DNA from: Flavobacterium akiainvivens
Lineage (GTDB): Bacteria > Bacteroidota > Bacteroidia > Flavobacteriales > Flavobacteriaceae
Assembly (NCBI RefSeq): GCF_001278115.1
Contig: NZ_LIYD01000005.1
Span: forward strand, 4,203,936-4,267,935
Direction: 5' to 3'
DNA: 64,000 nt
In this document: piece by piece, positions 26,220 to 34,874 of the stretch
How positions within the stretch are numbered: position 1 is the first letter of the stretch
How the letters are laid out: the number at the start of each line of letters is the position of its first letter
The notes under the pieces: model-generated
Told to the model about the DNA's origin: nothing
The model's database searches: none
The model's input: only the letters and a program-made list of their open reading frames with translations
Program-made: the position numbers and the translations under genes

Positions 26220-27254
26220 ATGAAAAAGCTTTCGTGGTTTAATAGGGTAGTTTTATGGATTAATATAGTGCTTACTGTATTAACCGTAATTTCGTATATC
26301 CTGCCGTTTATGGCCCCGAAGGTATTCCCTATACTATCGGTATTTACGCTGGTTATGCCGCTTATGCTGGTGTTTAATGCTATCTTTTTTGTGTACTGGC
26401 TGCTACAGTTCAAAAGGCAAATGCTGCTTTCCGGCCTTGTACTTTTGCTGGGTATTACGTTTGTGAGTAAGCTGTACCGTTTTTCATCTAAAGACAGGGA
26501 ACCCGTTAGCGGTGATTTTACACTGATGAGCTATAACGTGCGCCTGTTTAACCTGTATAACTGGCTGCCCGATACAGATATTGCCAAAAAAATACCCGCC
26601 TTTGTAAAAGAGCAAAACCCCGATGTTTTGTGCCTGCAGGAGTATAACAAGGTAGGGAATAACTCTTTCTCGCAATACAAGCACAGCTTTATTTATACAC
26701 CCGATAAACAATCAGGCCAGGCTATATATTCCCGTTTCCCCATAATAGGCACGGGTGATATACAGTTTCCCGGCTCTGCCAATAACGTGGTATATGCCGA
26801 TATTAAAAAGGGTAAAGACACCATAAGGGTGTACAGCATGCACCTGCAATCTATAAAAATCAGCCCTGATATTCATGAAAATATTGATGAGCAAAAGAGC
26901 AAGGTTATTTTTTACCGTATAAGTGAGGCCTTTAAGCGCCAGCAGCTACAGGCCGAAATTGTGCAGCAGCATAAAAACGAATGCCATCACCCCATGATTA
27001 TTTGCGGCGACCTTAATAACAGTGCCTTTAGCTATGTGTACCGCAGTGTTAAGGGCAATATGAACGATGCTTTTGAAGAAGCCGGAGGAGGCTTTGGGCG
27101 TTCGTACAACTACAAATATTATCCGGCGCGGATAGACTATATTTTTACCGATGAAAATATAGAGGTAAAAAAATACGAAACCTTCTCAAAGTTTATAAAC
27201 TCTGACCATTTCCCAATCATGACCCGCCTTGGGTTTACAAAAGAGGAAGATTAA
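26220..27254 (+). CDS. Membrane-anchored endonuclease/exonuclease/phosphatase family protein
   Basis: 344 residues: two or three N-terminal transmembrane helices (about 10-80), then an EEP domain. Signatures in order: MSYNVRLFNLY, VLCLQEYNK (metal-binding Glu), YSMHLQSI, IICGDLNNSAFSYVYR and SDHFPIM (catalytic His). EEP proteins hydrolyse phosphodiester bonds in nucleic acids, lipids or sugars, and the substrate cannot be told. The anchor would place the domain on the outer face of the inner membrane. The 3' end overlaps the convergent wbqC-like gene by 4 bp. Confidence 0.87.
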   Translation: MKKLSWFNRVVLWINIVLTVLTVISYILPFMAPKVFPILSVFTLVMPLMLVFNAIFFVYWLLQFKRQMLLSGLVLLLGITFVSKLYRFSSKDREPVSGDFTLMSYNVRLFNLYNWLPDTDIAKKIPAFVKEQNPDVLCLQEYNKVGNNSFSQYKHSFIYTPDKQSGQAIYSRFPIIGTGDIQFPGSANNVVYADIKKGKDTIRVYSMHLQSIKISPDIHENIDEQKSKVIFYRISEAFKRQQLQAEIVQQHKNECHHPMIICGDLNNSAFSYVYRSVKGNMNDAFEEAGGGFGRSYNYKYYPARIDYIFTDENIEVKKYETFSKFINSDHFPIMTRLGFTKEED

Positions 27255-27865
27255 AGCGTTTGTTGCTTTAGGTAATCAAGTGCGTAACGGCCTTCGTTAA
27301 AAAGCAGGTCGAGTATGCTCAGGTTGTTTATAAAGCCGTGTTTTTCTTCAAAAACCTGGGTATAAGGCTCAAACTGTGCCGTGTCTTTCTTACCATTGGC
27401 TAAAATGCGGTAGTCGGTAAGGTTATCCACGTCATGAAAATACTCGGTAGTCTTGCCGTAACTGAAATCCATTTTTAAACAGTTAGCCAAAATTTCCATT
27501 ATCTGGAAATTAAGGTCCATCATGTAAGTATGTTTTTTCTCAAATACAGGCCTTATATCGTCTTCAAAATACTCAAAGAAGGGCGAAGTACGGTAAGCGG
27601 CTTCAAGCGACTTAAAATGCTGTTTCTGCCAGTCAAACGCCTGCTCTATCTTAGTATCTTTAAACTTTTGGTGCCCGGCAACGGGATTATGCTTTAGCGG
27701 AATGTTAAGCAGCTGTATGCCGTTAGGGCTGTAAATGTACATCCTGTTGCGGTTGGTTTGCTTCTGGAAGTTGTCTTCTACTTCAAATGTAACCGTATCG
27801 GCCTGTGCCATGGCTACATAGTGGCTTATTGACGGAAAATAGGTGGGGTGTATGAGTATGTTCAT
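27251..27865 (-). CDS. WbqC family protein
   Basis: 204 residues starting MNILIHPTYFPSISHYVAM with NRMYIYSPNGIQLLNIPLKH, the WbqC-family pattern. The family was named from O-antigen loci and is seen in Bacteroidota next to lepB. The biochemical role is unknown. It is the last gene of the parA-to-wbqC run, separated from lepB by a four-helix-bundle gene with inverted repeats. Confidence 0.85.
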   Translation of the reverse strand: MNILIHPTYFPSISHYVAMAQADTVTFEVEDNFQKQTNRNRMYIYSPNGIQLLNIPLKHNPVAGHQKFKDTKIEQAFDWQKQHFKSLEAAYRTSPFFEYFEDDIRPVFEKKHTYMMDLNFQIMEILANCLKMDFSYGKTTEYFHDVDNLTDYRILANGKKDTAQFEPYTQVFEEKHGFINNLSILDLLFNEGRYALDYLKQQTL

Positions 27866-27869
27866 TAAA

Positions 27870-27918
27870 GTTTATTTGTTGATGTGGTAATTTGTTTATT
27901 TGATCTGGCTGATCTGGT
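27870..27918. repeat. 8-nt phased inverted repeat, left arm (locus C)
   Basis: Octamers in register: TTTATTTG, TTGATGTG, GTAATTTG, TTTATTTG, ATCTGGCT, GATCTGGT. The last part encodes the C-terminal QISQIK and stop of the four-helix-bundle gene. TGGTAATTTGTTTATTTG pairs 16/18 with the right arm at 28265-28306. Confidence 0.8.
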
Positions 27919-28264
27919 ATCTCTTTAAAGCATTCAGTTTATTTGTTATACTTTCTAAATAATATCTGGCTTCAGAATATTGAACATCAGAAATAAATCC
28001 TAATTCAAAAGAGATGATCAACTGGTTTATTACTTCTACAGCCGAACTAAATGCAAGAGTACTAAAATGAGCTTTATCTCTATAAGAACTCCTTGCAGAG
28101 CCTTCAGCCAAATTAGAACAAATTGATATTGAAGCCCGCCTTAATTGTGAAATTAGCCCAAACTTTTCAGAATCAGGAAAGCCTGAAGTTAAGGTGTAAA
28201 TTCTTTTTGCAAATTCCTTTACTTCTACCCAAACTTCAAGCTTTTCAAATGAATATATGTACAT
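27896..28264 (-). CDS. Four-helix-bundle protein (23S rRNA intervening-sequence family), copy 1
   Basis: 122 residues with the family core FEKLEVWVEVKEFAKRIYTL, LISQLRRASISICSNLAEGS and a third helix with FSTLAFSSAVEVINQL. Proteins of this fold occur inside 23S rRNA intervening sequences (S23/IVP) and as Avd in diversity-generating retroelements; their role is unresolved, though RNA or nucleic-acid binding is likely. Here there is no rRNA or reverse transcriptase. The gene is inserted between lepB and the WbqC gene, flanked by inverted word repeats that reach both neighbours. A second copy is at 42662-43021. Confidence 0.9.
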   Translation of the reverse strand: MYIYSFEKLEVWVEVKEFAKRIYTLTSGFPDSEKFGLISQLRRASISICSNLAEGSARSSYRDKAHFSTLAFSSAVEVINQLIISFELGFISDVQYSEARYYLESITNKLNALKRYQISQIK

Positions 28265-28306
28265 CAGCTACAATTCAAATAACCGAATTACCAAATAACC
28301 AAATTA
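28265..28306. repeat. 8-nt phased inverted repeat, right arm (locus C)
   Basis: On the minus strand: TTAATTTG, GTTATTTG, GTAATTCG, GTTATTTG, AATTGTAG, then CTG and the ATG of the four-helix-bundle gene. The first octamer includes the lepB stop codon. It pairs with 27870-27902. Confidence 0.8.
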
Positions 28307-30007
28307 ACTGTTTTCAGCGGTCTTTTTCTTTTTCTTCCTGAAGAAATCAAAAGCAAACCAGGCTACAACGGCAATAACAAAATACTTAAAGTAAGATACC
28401 GGTTTGCCTGTACCGTTTACGGTAGTAAACATCCTGTCCCAACGGAATTTTTTGTTTATCTGTCCCCACGGCACATTCTGGTCAAGGCTCATCCATACAA
28501 ATACCGGCTTGCCCACAATGTGGTCTTCGGGCACAAAGCCCCAGTAGCGGCTGTCTTCAGAGTTGTGGCGGTTATCACCCATCATCCAGTAGTAGTCCTG
28601 TGCAAAGGTGTAGCTGTTTGTGGTTTTGCCGTTTATCTTAATTTCGCGGCCGTTAACCTCAAGCTTGTTTTTTTCATACTCCTCAATAACCATTTTGTAC
28701 AATGGCAGGTTTTCGGTAGTTAGCTGTATGGTCTTGCCTTTTTCAGGCACATAAATGTCGCCCATGTTGTCAACCGTCCATGTAGGCTGGGTGTGAGGGA
28801 AAATCCTTAAACCTTCTCCTTCTTTAGATACGTCGCGCACAACCGAGTCAATACCCGCAGTTTTCTTTAGTTCGGCGGCTATGGCAAGCGTCATGTTGGC
28901 CTTAATAACACCATTGTATAGCTGGCCTTGGGCAGCCGGGATTTTGTATTGCTCTAAAACCTGCTGCGGTATACCGTCAGGGCCTGTAGTAATATCATAT
29001 TCGCCGGTAGTGTTGTCTCTGTAGCCGCCTTTGGCATAGCTTTGTATGGCTACCAGTTGCTCTTGTGTAAGGTTTGCCGGGAAGTGGTAAGACCTGTACG
29101 ACTCATTTATACCATATTGGTTAAAGGCAGCACCCACACCTTGTTTGGTGTATACTTTGTGCATGTACTGCACCTGCGCCCTGTCGCTCAGCTTAAGTTC
29201 CTGCCCGTTTATAAATACAATACCATCCCTAAGTGAGAACGTATCGCCGGGTGTACCCACACAGCGCTTAACGTAGTTTGATTTTTTATCAATAGGCTTG
29301 CGTAGCCCCACGGTATTCCTGTCCCTGAAACGTGTAACGGTATCAATAGGCCAGTTAAATACCACTATGTCGTTCTTTTCAATCCTTTCAAGGCCGGGGA
29401 ACCTGAAGTAAGGTAGTTGTGGCCAGTCTGAATATGATTTTTTGTTGATTAACGGAATGGTATCGTGTACCATAGGTGCCGCTATGGTAGTCATAGGCGT
29501 ACGGGCACCGTAGTGAAACTTGCTCACAAACAGGAAGTCGCCTACAAGTAGTGTTTTTTCAAGCGATGGGGTAGGTATCTGGAACGGCTGCATTACATAG
29601 GTATGCACAATAGTAGCTACCACAATGGCAAAAAGCAGCGAGCTTAGCGTACTTTCCTTATTCTCCAAATCGCCGTTGTAAGTGGCTTTGTCATCATAAT
29701 TTACTACAAATATGTAAAGACCCAGCGTTACTACACCAAGTATATAATCAGTAGCCGATGTTTTACCAAAAGCCTTAAGTATCTGTACCCATACTACAGG
29801 GAACATGATAAGGTTTACTATAGGCACAAACAGTAAAATTGTCCACCAGGGAGAGCGGCGTATGATGCGCATAAGCACAACAGCGTTATATACCGGTATA
29901 AGGGCTTCCCAGCGCTTGCGGCCGGCTTTTTCATACAGCCTCCAGGTTCCGGCAAAGTGTATTACCTGTACCGCCAGGAAAAATAAAAACCATTGTAATA
30001 AATCCAT
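28304..30007 (-). CDS. lepB: Signal peptidase I
   Basis: 567 residues, much longer than E. coli LepB but normal for Flavobacteriaceae. An extra N-terminal domain with three or more membrane segments (about 1-105) precedes a further anchor helix (about 122-140). The catalytic Ser is about residue 148 (FQIPTPSLEKTL) and the general-base Lys about residue 247 (NYVKRCVGTPGD). The C-terminal signature is YYWMMGDNRHNSEDSRYWG. It cleaves signal peptides on the outer face of the inner membrane. It follows dapB in a conserved minus-strand run. Confidence 0.95.
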   Translation of the reverse strand: MDLLQWFLFFLAVQVIHFAGTWRLYEKAGRKRWEALIPVYNAVVLMRIIRRSPWWTILLFVPIVNLIMFPVVWVQILKAFGKTSATDYILGVVTLGLYIFVVNYDDKATYNGDLENKESTLSSLLFAIVVATIVHTYVMQPFQIPTPSLEKTLLVGDFLFVSKFHYGARTPMTTIAAPMVHDTIPLINKKSYSDWPQLPYFRFPGLERIEKNDIVVFNWPIDTVTRFRDRNTVGLRKPIDKKSNYVKRCVGTPGDTFSLRDGIVFINGQELKLSDRAQVQYMHKVYTKQGVGAAFNQYGINESYRSYHFPANLTQEQLVAIQSYAKGGYRDNTTGEYDITTGPDGIPQQVLEQYKIPAAQGQLYNGVIKANMTLAIAAELKKTAGIDSVVRDVSKEGEGLRIFPHTQPTWTVDNMGDIYVPEKGKTIQLTTENLPLYKMVIEEYEKNKLEVNGREIKINGKTTNSYTFAQDYYWMMGDNRHNSEDSRYWGFVPEDHIVGKPVFVWMSLDQNVPWGQINKKFRWDRMFTTVNGTGKPVSYFKYFVIAVVAWFAFDFFRKKKKKTAENS

Positions 30008-30048
30008 GTCTGTTTTTTTTAGTATATGTAGTAATATAAGCTATCTTG

Positions 30049-30747
30049 TTACAGGCCAAGTACATCTTTCATGCTGTACACCCCCTGTTTACCGGCCAGC
30101 CATTCGGCAGCTACAACGGCGCCAAGGGCAAAACCTTCGCGGCTGTGGGCGGTATGGGTAATGTCTATACGGTCTATAGCGCTGTCATAGGTTATGGTGT
30201 GTGTGCCCGGAACGCCTTCTATCCGTTTAACATCTATAAAAATATCATCTTTTTTAGGACTTTCAATAGCCCAGCCGGCATAGTCAGAATGGTTAATAAT
30301 GTCTTTGGCTAATGATATGGCTGTGCCGCTTGGGGCATCAAGTTTTTGGGTGTGGTGAATTTCTTCCATGGTAACCTTGTAGTCTTTAAGGTTTTCCATC
30401 ATTTTGGCAAGGTAGCTGTTCAGCTCAAAGAAAATGTTTACACCAAGGCTAAAGTTGCTGCCATAAATAAAGGCGCCTCCTTTTTCTTCGCACAGCTGTA
30501 CCATTTCGTGATAGTGTTCAAGCCAGCCGGTAGTACCACTAACCACGGGGATATTGCCGTTAAGGCAGGTAGAAATATTACCCACAGCGGCATCAGGAAT
30601 GCTAAAATCAATGGCTGCATCGGCATTTTCAAGGCCGGCATAATCACTGCCTGATGATTTTTTTAGTACTATTTCGTGGCCGCGTTCAAGGGCAATACGT
30701 TCTATTACCTTGCCCATTTTGCCATATCCTAATAATGCTATCTTCAT
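30049..30747 (-). CDS. dapB: 4-hydroxy-tetrahydrodipicolinate reductase
   Basis: 232 residues, shorter than the E. coli enzyme (273). NAD(P)-binding LLGYGKMGKVIE is at the start and the catalytic segment HHTQKLDAPSGTA near residue 135. It reduces the dehydrated DapA product in lysine and diaminopimelate synthesis, hence peptidoglycan supply. It starts 4 bp after the DUF5683 gene. Confidence 0.95.
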   Translation of the reverse strand: MKIALLGYGKMGKVIERIALERGHEIVLKKSSGSDYAGLENADAAIDFSIPDAAVGNISTCLNGNIPVVSGTTGWLEHYHEMVQLCEEKGGAFIYGSNFSLGVNIFFELNSYLAKMMENLKDYKVTMEEIHHTQKLDAPSGTAISLAKDIINHSDYAGWAIESPKKDDIFIDVKRIEGVPGTHTITYDSAIDRIDITHTAHSREGFALGAVVAAEWLAGKQGVYSMKDVLGL

Positions 30748-30751
30748 AATA

Positions 30752-31324
30752 TTAAAAACGGTAGCTCATGCCGAGTACCGGTGCATAGTTATAATTTATA
30801 TCGCTTGGAACAATCCCCGGGCTAAACGAGAGGTTTTCGTTTACGTTAAACTGCTTTAGGTGGGCATCTACATTGGCATCAATAATATTCAGTACATAAA
30901 CACCTGCAATACACAGTGCCGATAAATCGCGGTTGCGCTGGTAAAAACGCTGCCCGCGCAGCAGCCTGTCGTTATCTATACCGGCAAGCACGCCTTCAAC
31001 CTGCCTGCCGGCAAGCCTGTCTTTATAGGCATCGCGATAGCGGTGGTACTCCTTATTGTTGAAAGCATAATAGTAAATACTGAGGCCCATACCGCCAAAA
31101 ACAAGCGGCACTTTCCAGTATTTTTTATTATATACCTGCCCAAGCCCCGGTATTACAGCCGAGTAAAAAGCAGCCTTGCTGGGCGAAAGCGGGTCTAATA
31201 CATACGGTTTTATATTAGTGGAGTCCACCTTTATTACTTCCACCTTTATACTGTCATTCTGGGCATTAACCCTGTTTGAAAGTATAAGCAGTAATAATGT
31301 AAGTATGGATAAAAAGCCTTTCAC
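30752..31324 (-). CDS. DUF5683 family membrane protein
   Basis: 190 residues with a signal-like N-terminus and the typical segment AAFYSAVIPGLGQVYNKKYW, followed by hydrophobic stretches. This family stands between parB and dapB in many Flavobacteriaceae. Function is unknown. The start overlaps the parB stop by one base, so expression is coupled. Confidence 0.85.
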   Translation of the reverse strand: MKGFLSILTLLLLILSNRVNAQNDSIKVEVIKVDSTNIKPYVLDPLSPSKAAFYSAVIPGLGQVYNKKYWKVPLVFGGMGLSIYYYAFNNKEYHRYRDAYKDRLAGRQVEGVLAGIDNDRLLRGQRFYQRNRDLSALCIAGVYVLNIIDANVDAHLKQFNVNENLSFSPGIVPSDINYNYAPVLGMSYRF

Positions 31325-32232
31325 TAACCCTGTATCAGTTTTATAATCCTGTTAAAATCCTCTTCAGAGCTGAAAGGGATGGTAATTTTTCCTTTTCCTT
31401 TACGATCTACCTTTACATCAACTTTTGCGCCAAAGAAACTGGTAAATGCCTTTTTCTCTTCATCGGCAATGTTAAAGCTTGTTGGCTTAGCCTCAATAGC
31501 TTTAGCAGCTTCGGTAGGGTTAAGCCCTTCGTGGTAGTTTTTTACCAAAGCCTCTGTTTCGCGTACCGATAGGTTACTGCTTACAATTTTCTGGTAAATA
31601 TCGGCCTGTGCTTCCTGGTCTTCAATGTTTATTATGGCGCGGCCGTGGCCCATAGATATAAAGCCATCGCGTATACCGGTCTGTATAACCGGGTCAAGCT
31701 TAAGCAGGCGCAGGTAATTGGCTATGGTAGAGCGTTTTTTGCCCACACGGTCGCTCATTTGCTCCTGCGTTAGCTGTATTTCGTCTATAAGCCTTTGGTA
31801 AGAAAGGGCTATTTCAATAGGGTCAAGGTCATGGCGCTGTATGTTTTCTACAAGTGCCATAACCAGCGAATCGTTATCGTTAGCTATACGGATGTATGCC
31901 GGTACGTGGGTAAGGCCTGCAAGTTTAGAGGCACGCAGCCTGCGCTCGCCCGATATAAGCTGGTACTTGTTATACTCCATTTTACGAACCGTAATAGGCT
32001 GTATAACACCCAGTTCTTTAATAGAGGTGCTTAGTTCCTGCAGTGTTTCTTCGTTAAAGTTGCTGCGGGGCTGAAACGGGTTTATTTCAATCGACTCAAT
32101 TTCAAGCTCTATAATATTGCCTACAACCTTATCTGCATTCTTATCCTCAACTGATTTAATATCATTTTCAGGATCTTTTAGTAATGCTGATAATCCCCTT
32201 CCAAGGGCTTGCTTTTTTATTGCTTTTGTCAT
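31324..32232 (-). CDS. parB: Chromosome partitioning protein ParB
   Basis: 302 residues. The N-terminal CTPase/ParB domain has LISGERRLRASKLAG (GERRxRA) and NPFQPR; a helix-turn-helix follows (TQEQMSDRVGKKRSTIANYL) and then a C-terminal dimerisation domain. ParB spreads from parS sites near the origin and works with ParA to move origins. It overlaps parA by 4 bp. The cell's oriC may be near, but no oriC or exact parS site was seen here. Confidence 0.96.
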   Translation of the reverse strand: MTKAIKKQALGRGLSALLKDPENDIKSVEDKNADKVVGNIIELEIESIEINPFQPRSNFNEETLQELSTSIKELGVIQPITVRKMEYNKYQLISGERRLRASKLAGLTHVPAYIRIANDNDSLVMALVENIQRHDLDPIEIALSYQRLIDEIQLTQEQMSDRVGKKRSTIANYLRLLKLDPVIQTGIRDGFISMGHGRAIINIEDQEAQADIYQKIVSSNLSVRETEALVKNYHEGLNPTEAAKAIEAKPTSFNIADEEKKAFTSFFGAKVDVKVDRKGKGKITIPFSSEEDFNRIIKLIQG

Positions 32233-33005
32233 AAACCTACTTTACTGTTTTTCTTTATAATTTCTTCTGCAAGGTGCAGGTAATTGCTGGCCCCTTTGCT
32301 GGTAGCATCATAGTTTATAATGCTTTCGCCAAAGCTTGGCGCCTCGCTTAGCTTTATATTACGCTGAATAATAGTATCAAACACCATATCGTTAAAGTGT
32401 TTCTGTACCTCTTCAACTACCTGGTTGCTAAGTCTTAGGCGGGCATCATACATAGTAAGCAGGAGGCCTTCTATATCTAACGCCGGGTTGTGTATTTTTT
32501 GTACGCTCTTTATGGTATTTAGCAGTTTGCCAAGGCCTTCCAGTGCAAAATACTCGCATTGAATGGGTATAACCACGCTGTCTGCGGCTGTAAGGGCATT
32601 AAGTGTAAGCAGGCCTAAAGAGGGCGCACAGTCTATCAGGATATAGTCATACTTGTCTTTAACGCTTTCAAGCGCTGTTTTAAGCATGTATTCCCTGTTT
32701 TCTTTATCTACAAGTTCAATTTCAATAGCCACAAGGTCTATGTGTGCCGGTATAACCCAAACGTTAGGGGCGGTACACTCTACGGTAGCCTCATCAGGGG
32801 TGTTGCTGTGTTCCAGTATCTGGTAGGTTCCTATCTCTACAGCTTCTACATCTATACCCAGTCCGCTGCTTGCATTAGCCTGTGGGTCAGCATCTATAAG
32901 CAAAACTTTCTTTTCGAGTACGCCCAGGGCGGCAGCAAGGTTTACTGTTGTTGTGGTTTTGCCCACACCGCCTTTTTGATTGGCAATAGCTATTATTTTA
33001 CCCAT
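32229..33005 (-). CDS. parA: Chromosome partitioning ATPase ParA
   Basis: 258 residues with the deviant Walker A NQKGGVGKTTTTVNLA, Walker A' VLLIDADPQANAS and Walker B YDYILIDCAPSLG. It is a soluble ATP-dependent DNA-binding partner of ParB. It is the first gene of a minus-strand operon through parB, DUF5683, dapB and lepB. Confidence 0.96.
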   Translation of the reverse strand: MGKIIAIANQKGGVGKTTTTVNLAAALGVLEKKVLLIDADPQANASSGLGIDVEAVEIGTYQILEHSNTPDEATVECTAPNVWVIPAHIDLVAIEIELVDKENREYMLKTALESVKDKYDYILIDCAPSLGLLTLNALTAADSVVIPIQCEYFALEGLGKLLNTIKSVQKIHNPALDIEGLLLTMYDARLRLSNQVVEEVQKHFNDMVFDTIIQRNIKLSEAPSFGESIINYDATSKGASNYLHLAEEIIKKNSKVGL

Positions 33006-33083
33006 TTTGGAGTTCGTTTTTTGGAACCGTAAAAATACAATTATTTATGGTTTGTGAAAGCCTAAATTGTTAACACCCCAAAA

Positions 33084-33112
33084 TAAAAAAGCCACGCACA
33101 GGGCGTGGCTTT
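33084..33112 (-). terminator. Terminator of the T9SS cargo gene
   Basis: AAAGCCACGC / GCGTGGCTTT stem with a T-run on the minus strand, downstream of the cargo gene and upstream of parA. Confidence 0.9.
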
Positions 33113-33132
33113 AAAGCTATTTTTAGTTGGAA

Positions 33133-34485
33133 TTACTGTAGGATAAGCTTTTGGGTAGTGCTGGCGTTACCAGACTGTACTTTAACTATATACATGCCAG
33201 ATGAAAGGCCGTTAAGGTCAAGGTTTTGAGAAGTTCCGTTAGCTTTAGCTTCAAAAACTTTAGCACCTGCAAGGTTAAATATGCTTACAAGTTCAGCATT
33301 GTCGTTATTATAAGCAACAGTAACGTTTTTGCCTGTAGCAGGGTTAGGGTAGATGCTAAATGCAGATTTGTTGAAATCTACTGAAGATGATGTAGTTGTC
33401 CAGGTTACATTGTCTATAAATGCAGCATGGTGATCGCCTGTGCCTGTAAATTTGAAAGCAATGTATTTTTGGCCATCTACAGCAGGGAATGTAATGTTTT
33501 CATAAGTATCACCTGCGCCAGCGTTGAATGTAAGTGCAATAGGCTCACCTACTTCTTCAAAGTTTTCGAAGTCGTTAAGGGCAGAAAGCGTACCAAGCTG
33601 AAGTGATACCTCAGATGTAGGGGTTACCGTACCTGCATCAAATTTAAGGGCATATGTAGTGTTGATTGCTGTAAGCTCAGGAGTTACAAGGAAACCAGAG
33701 TTGCCTGCTACACCAGCTGTATAGAATGTTACATAGTTATCGCCATCAGCGCCAGACATATAGATAAGGCCGCCGCCAACGCTTGAAGTCCAGCAGTTTT
33801 GGGCTACAAGGGCAGATGGGGGAGATGCAACTGTAAAGTCGTTAAAGTTTTCGTCAAGGGTTGCAACTGCTTCACACTCAGGCTCTGTAGTTTCAACTTC
33901 GCTCCATACTACATCATCAATAGCAAGTGCATTGTGGGCAGTATCAGAAGATAGCCTGAAAGCAATGTGGCTTCCTGCTGGTGCTGAAGGGATTACAATG
34001 TTGTTGAATGTTTCAACTTCATCAGTTGTATCTCCTACTGCAGAAGTTAGTGTAAAAGAAGCGCCTTCAAGGGCTACAAAAGTAGTAGCGTCAGTAAGGC
34101 TGGTCATTGTACCTACCTGTATAGTAACTGTACCTGCAGGTATAGAGCCGTTTTGGCCTGTTTTCCATGCGCTGAATGAAAGCTCGTGCTCTCCGTTAAA
34201 TGTAGAAATCTCAGGGCCAATAAGATATGAAAACGCACCGACAGCACCAGCTGAATAGTAGTTAATGTATATGTTAGCCGGTTCGGTTGTTGCGTCAGCA
34301 TATACCATACCGCCGCCGCCTGCAAATCCAAGGGCTATTTTGTTCCAGCAGTTTTCGCCGGCCCAACCTGTGCCCGCAGTAAAATCGCTAAAATCCTCAT
34401 TTATTGTGGCTACAGCCGGACAGTCTTGTGCAAAAGACATAGCGCCGGTAAGTAGTGCAGCAGCCATAAGTAAATTTTTCTTCAT
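33133..34485 (-). CDS. Secreted protein with T9SS type A sorting domain and two tandem adhesin-like domains
   Basis: 450 residues. A Sec signal (MKKNLLMAAALLTGAMSFAQ) precedes two related domains, about 22-195 and 200-365, each starting with A-T-(I/L)-x-E-(D/N)-F and ending in AIDDVVW or FIDNVTW. They resemble the jelly-roll 'choice-of-anchor J' or MAM-like domains. The last 75 residues are a T9SS C-terminal sorting domain (FSIYPNPATGKNVTV; LNGLSSGMYIVKVQSGN). The protein is probably exported across the outer membrane and attached or released. Internal duplication is clear. The partner or ligand is unknown. Confidence 0.9.
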   Translation of the reverse strand: MKKNLLMAAALLTGAMSFAQDCPAVATINEDFSDFTAGTGWAGENCWNKIALGFAGGGGMVYADATTEPANIYINYYSAGAVGAFSYLIGPEISTFNGEHELSFSAWKTGQNGSIPAGTVTIQVGTMTSLTDATTFVALEGASFTLTSAVGDTTDEVETFNNIVIPSAPAGSHIAFRLSSDTAHNALAIDDVVWSEVETTEPECEAVATLDENFNDFTVASPPSALVAQNCWTSSVGGGLIYMSGADGDNYVTFYTAGVAGNSGFLVTPELTAINTTYALKFDAGTVTPTSEVSLQLGTLSALNDFENFEEVGEPIALTFNAGAGDTYENITFPAVDGQKYIAFKFTGTGDHHAAFIDNVTWTTTSSSVDFNKSAFSIYPNPATGKNVTVAYNNDNAELVSIFNLAGAKVFEAKANGTSQNLDLNGLSSGMYIVKVQSGNASTTQKLILQ

Positions 34486-34756
34486 GATTGTTTATTTAGA
34501 TTTATTAAGAATTGTGGTGCAAATTTATTTAAATCAAATCTAAATAAAAAAGAAATGGCGATAAAAAATCGTGTGAAAATTACGCTTTAACACTTTCTTA
34601 ACCCCGTAAAAAGGGCTAATATTTCACTTTTGGACTTTGAAATTGGATTTTTAGGCAGAACTTTTTTTGCAATTTTGAGCAGGCTGAACCTTATGCAAAA
34701 AATGATTAGGCATTTTTCGTTTTTTTGTGGGATGATTTTTGAAACCTGCACTCCTG

Positions 34757-34780
34757 AAATTCACGATATATCGTGAATTT
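34757..34780. promoter_or_regulatory. 24-bp perfect palindrome, copy 1
   Basis: Core TTCACGATATATCGTGAA with AAA/TTT flanks. It is identical to the copy at 34848-34871, 91 bp apart (about nine helical turns). There is no T-run asymmetry, so an operator-like site is more likely than a terminator. Confidence 0.7.
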
Positions 34781-34847
34781 TTTAAAAGGCTATATTTGTG
34801 GATTGCCCTTAAGAAAACCTGTCCCGGATTTCTGTATCCCTCAAAAA

Positions 34848-34871
34848 AAATTCACGATATATCGTGAATTT
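34848..34871. promoter_or_regulatory. 24-bp perfect palindrome, copy 2
   Basis: Identical to copy 1. It ends three bases before the inverted word repeat that runs to the SDR stop codon. Confidence 0.7.
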
Positions 34872-34874
34872 GAT

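Noticed and set aside
27870..28306. Four-helix-bundle cassettes as insertion sequences or a diversity-generating retroelement
   Set aside because: There is no transposase, no reverse transcriptase, no template/variable repeat and no target-site duplication that I can see; the arms differ between cassettes.
34757..34871. Palindromes as canonical parS sites
   Set aside because: Half-sites match TTCACG/CGTGAA but are separated by 6 bp; known parS halves are adjacent. Kept only as an idea in the findings.
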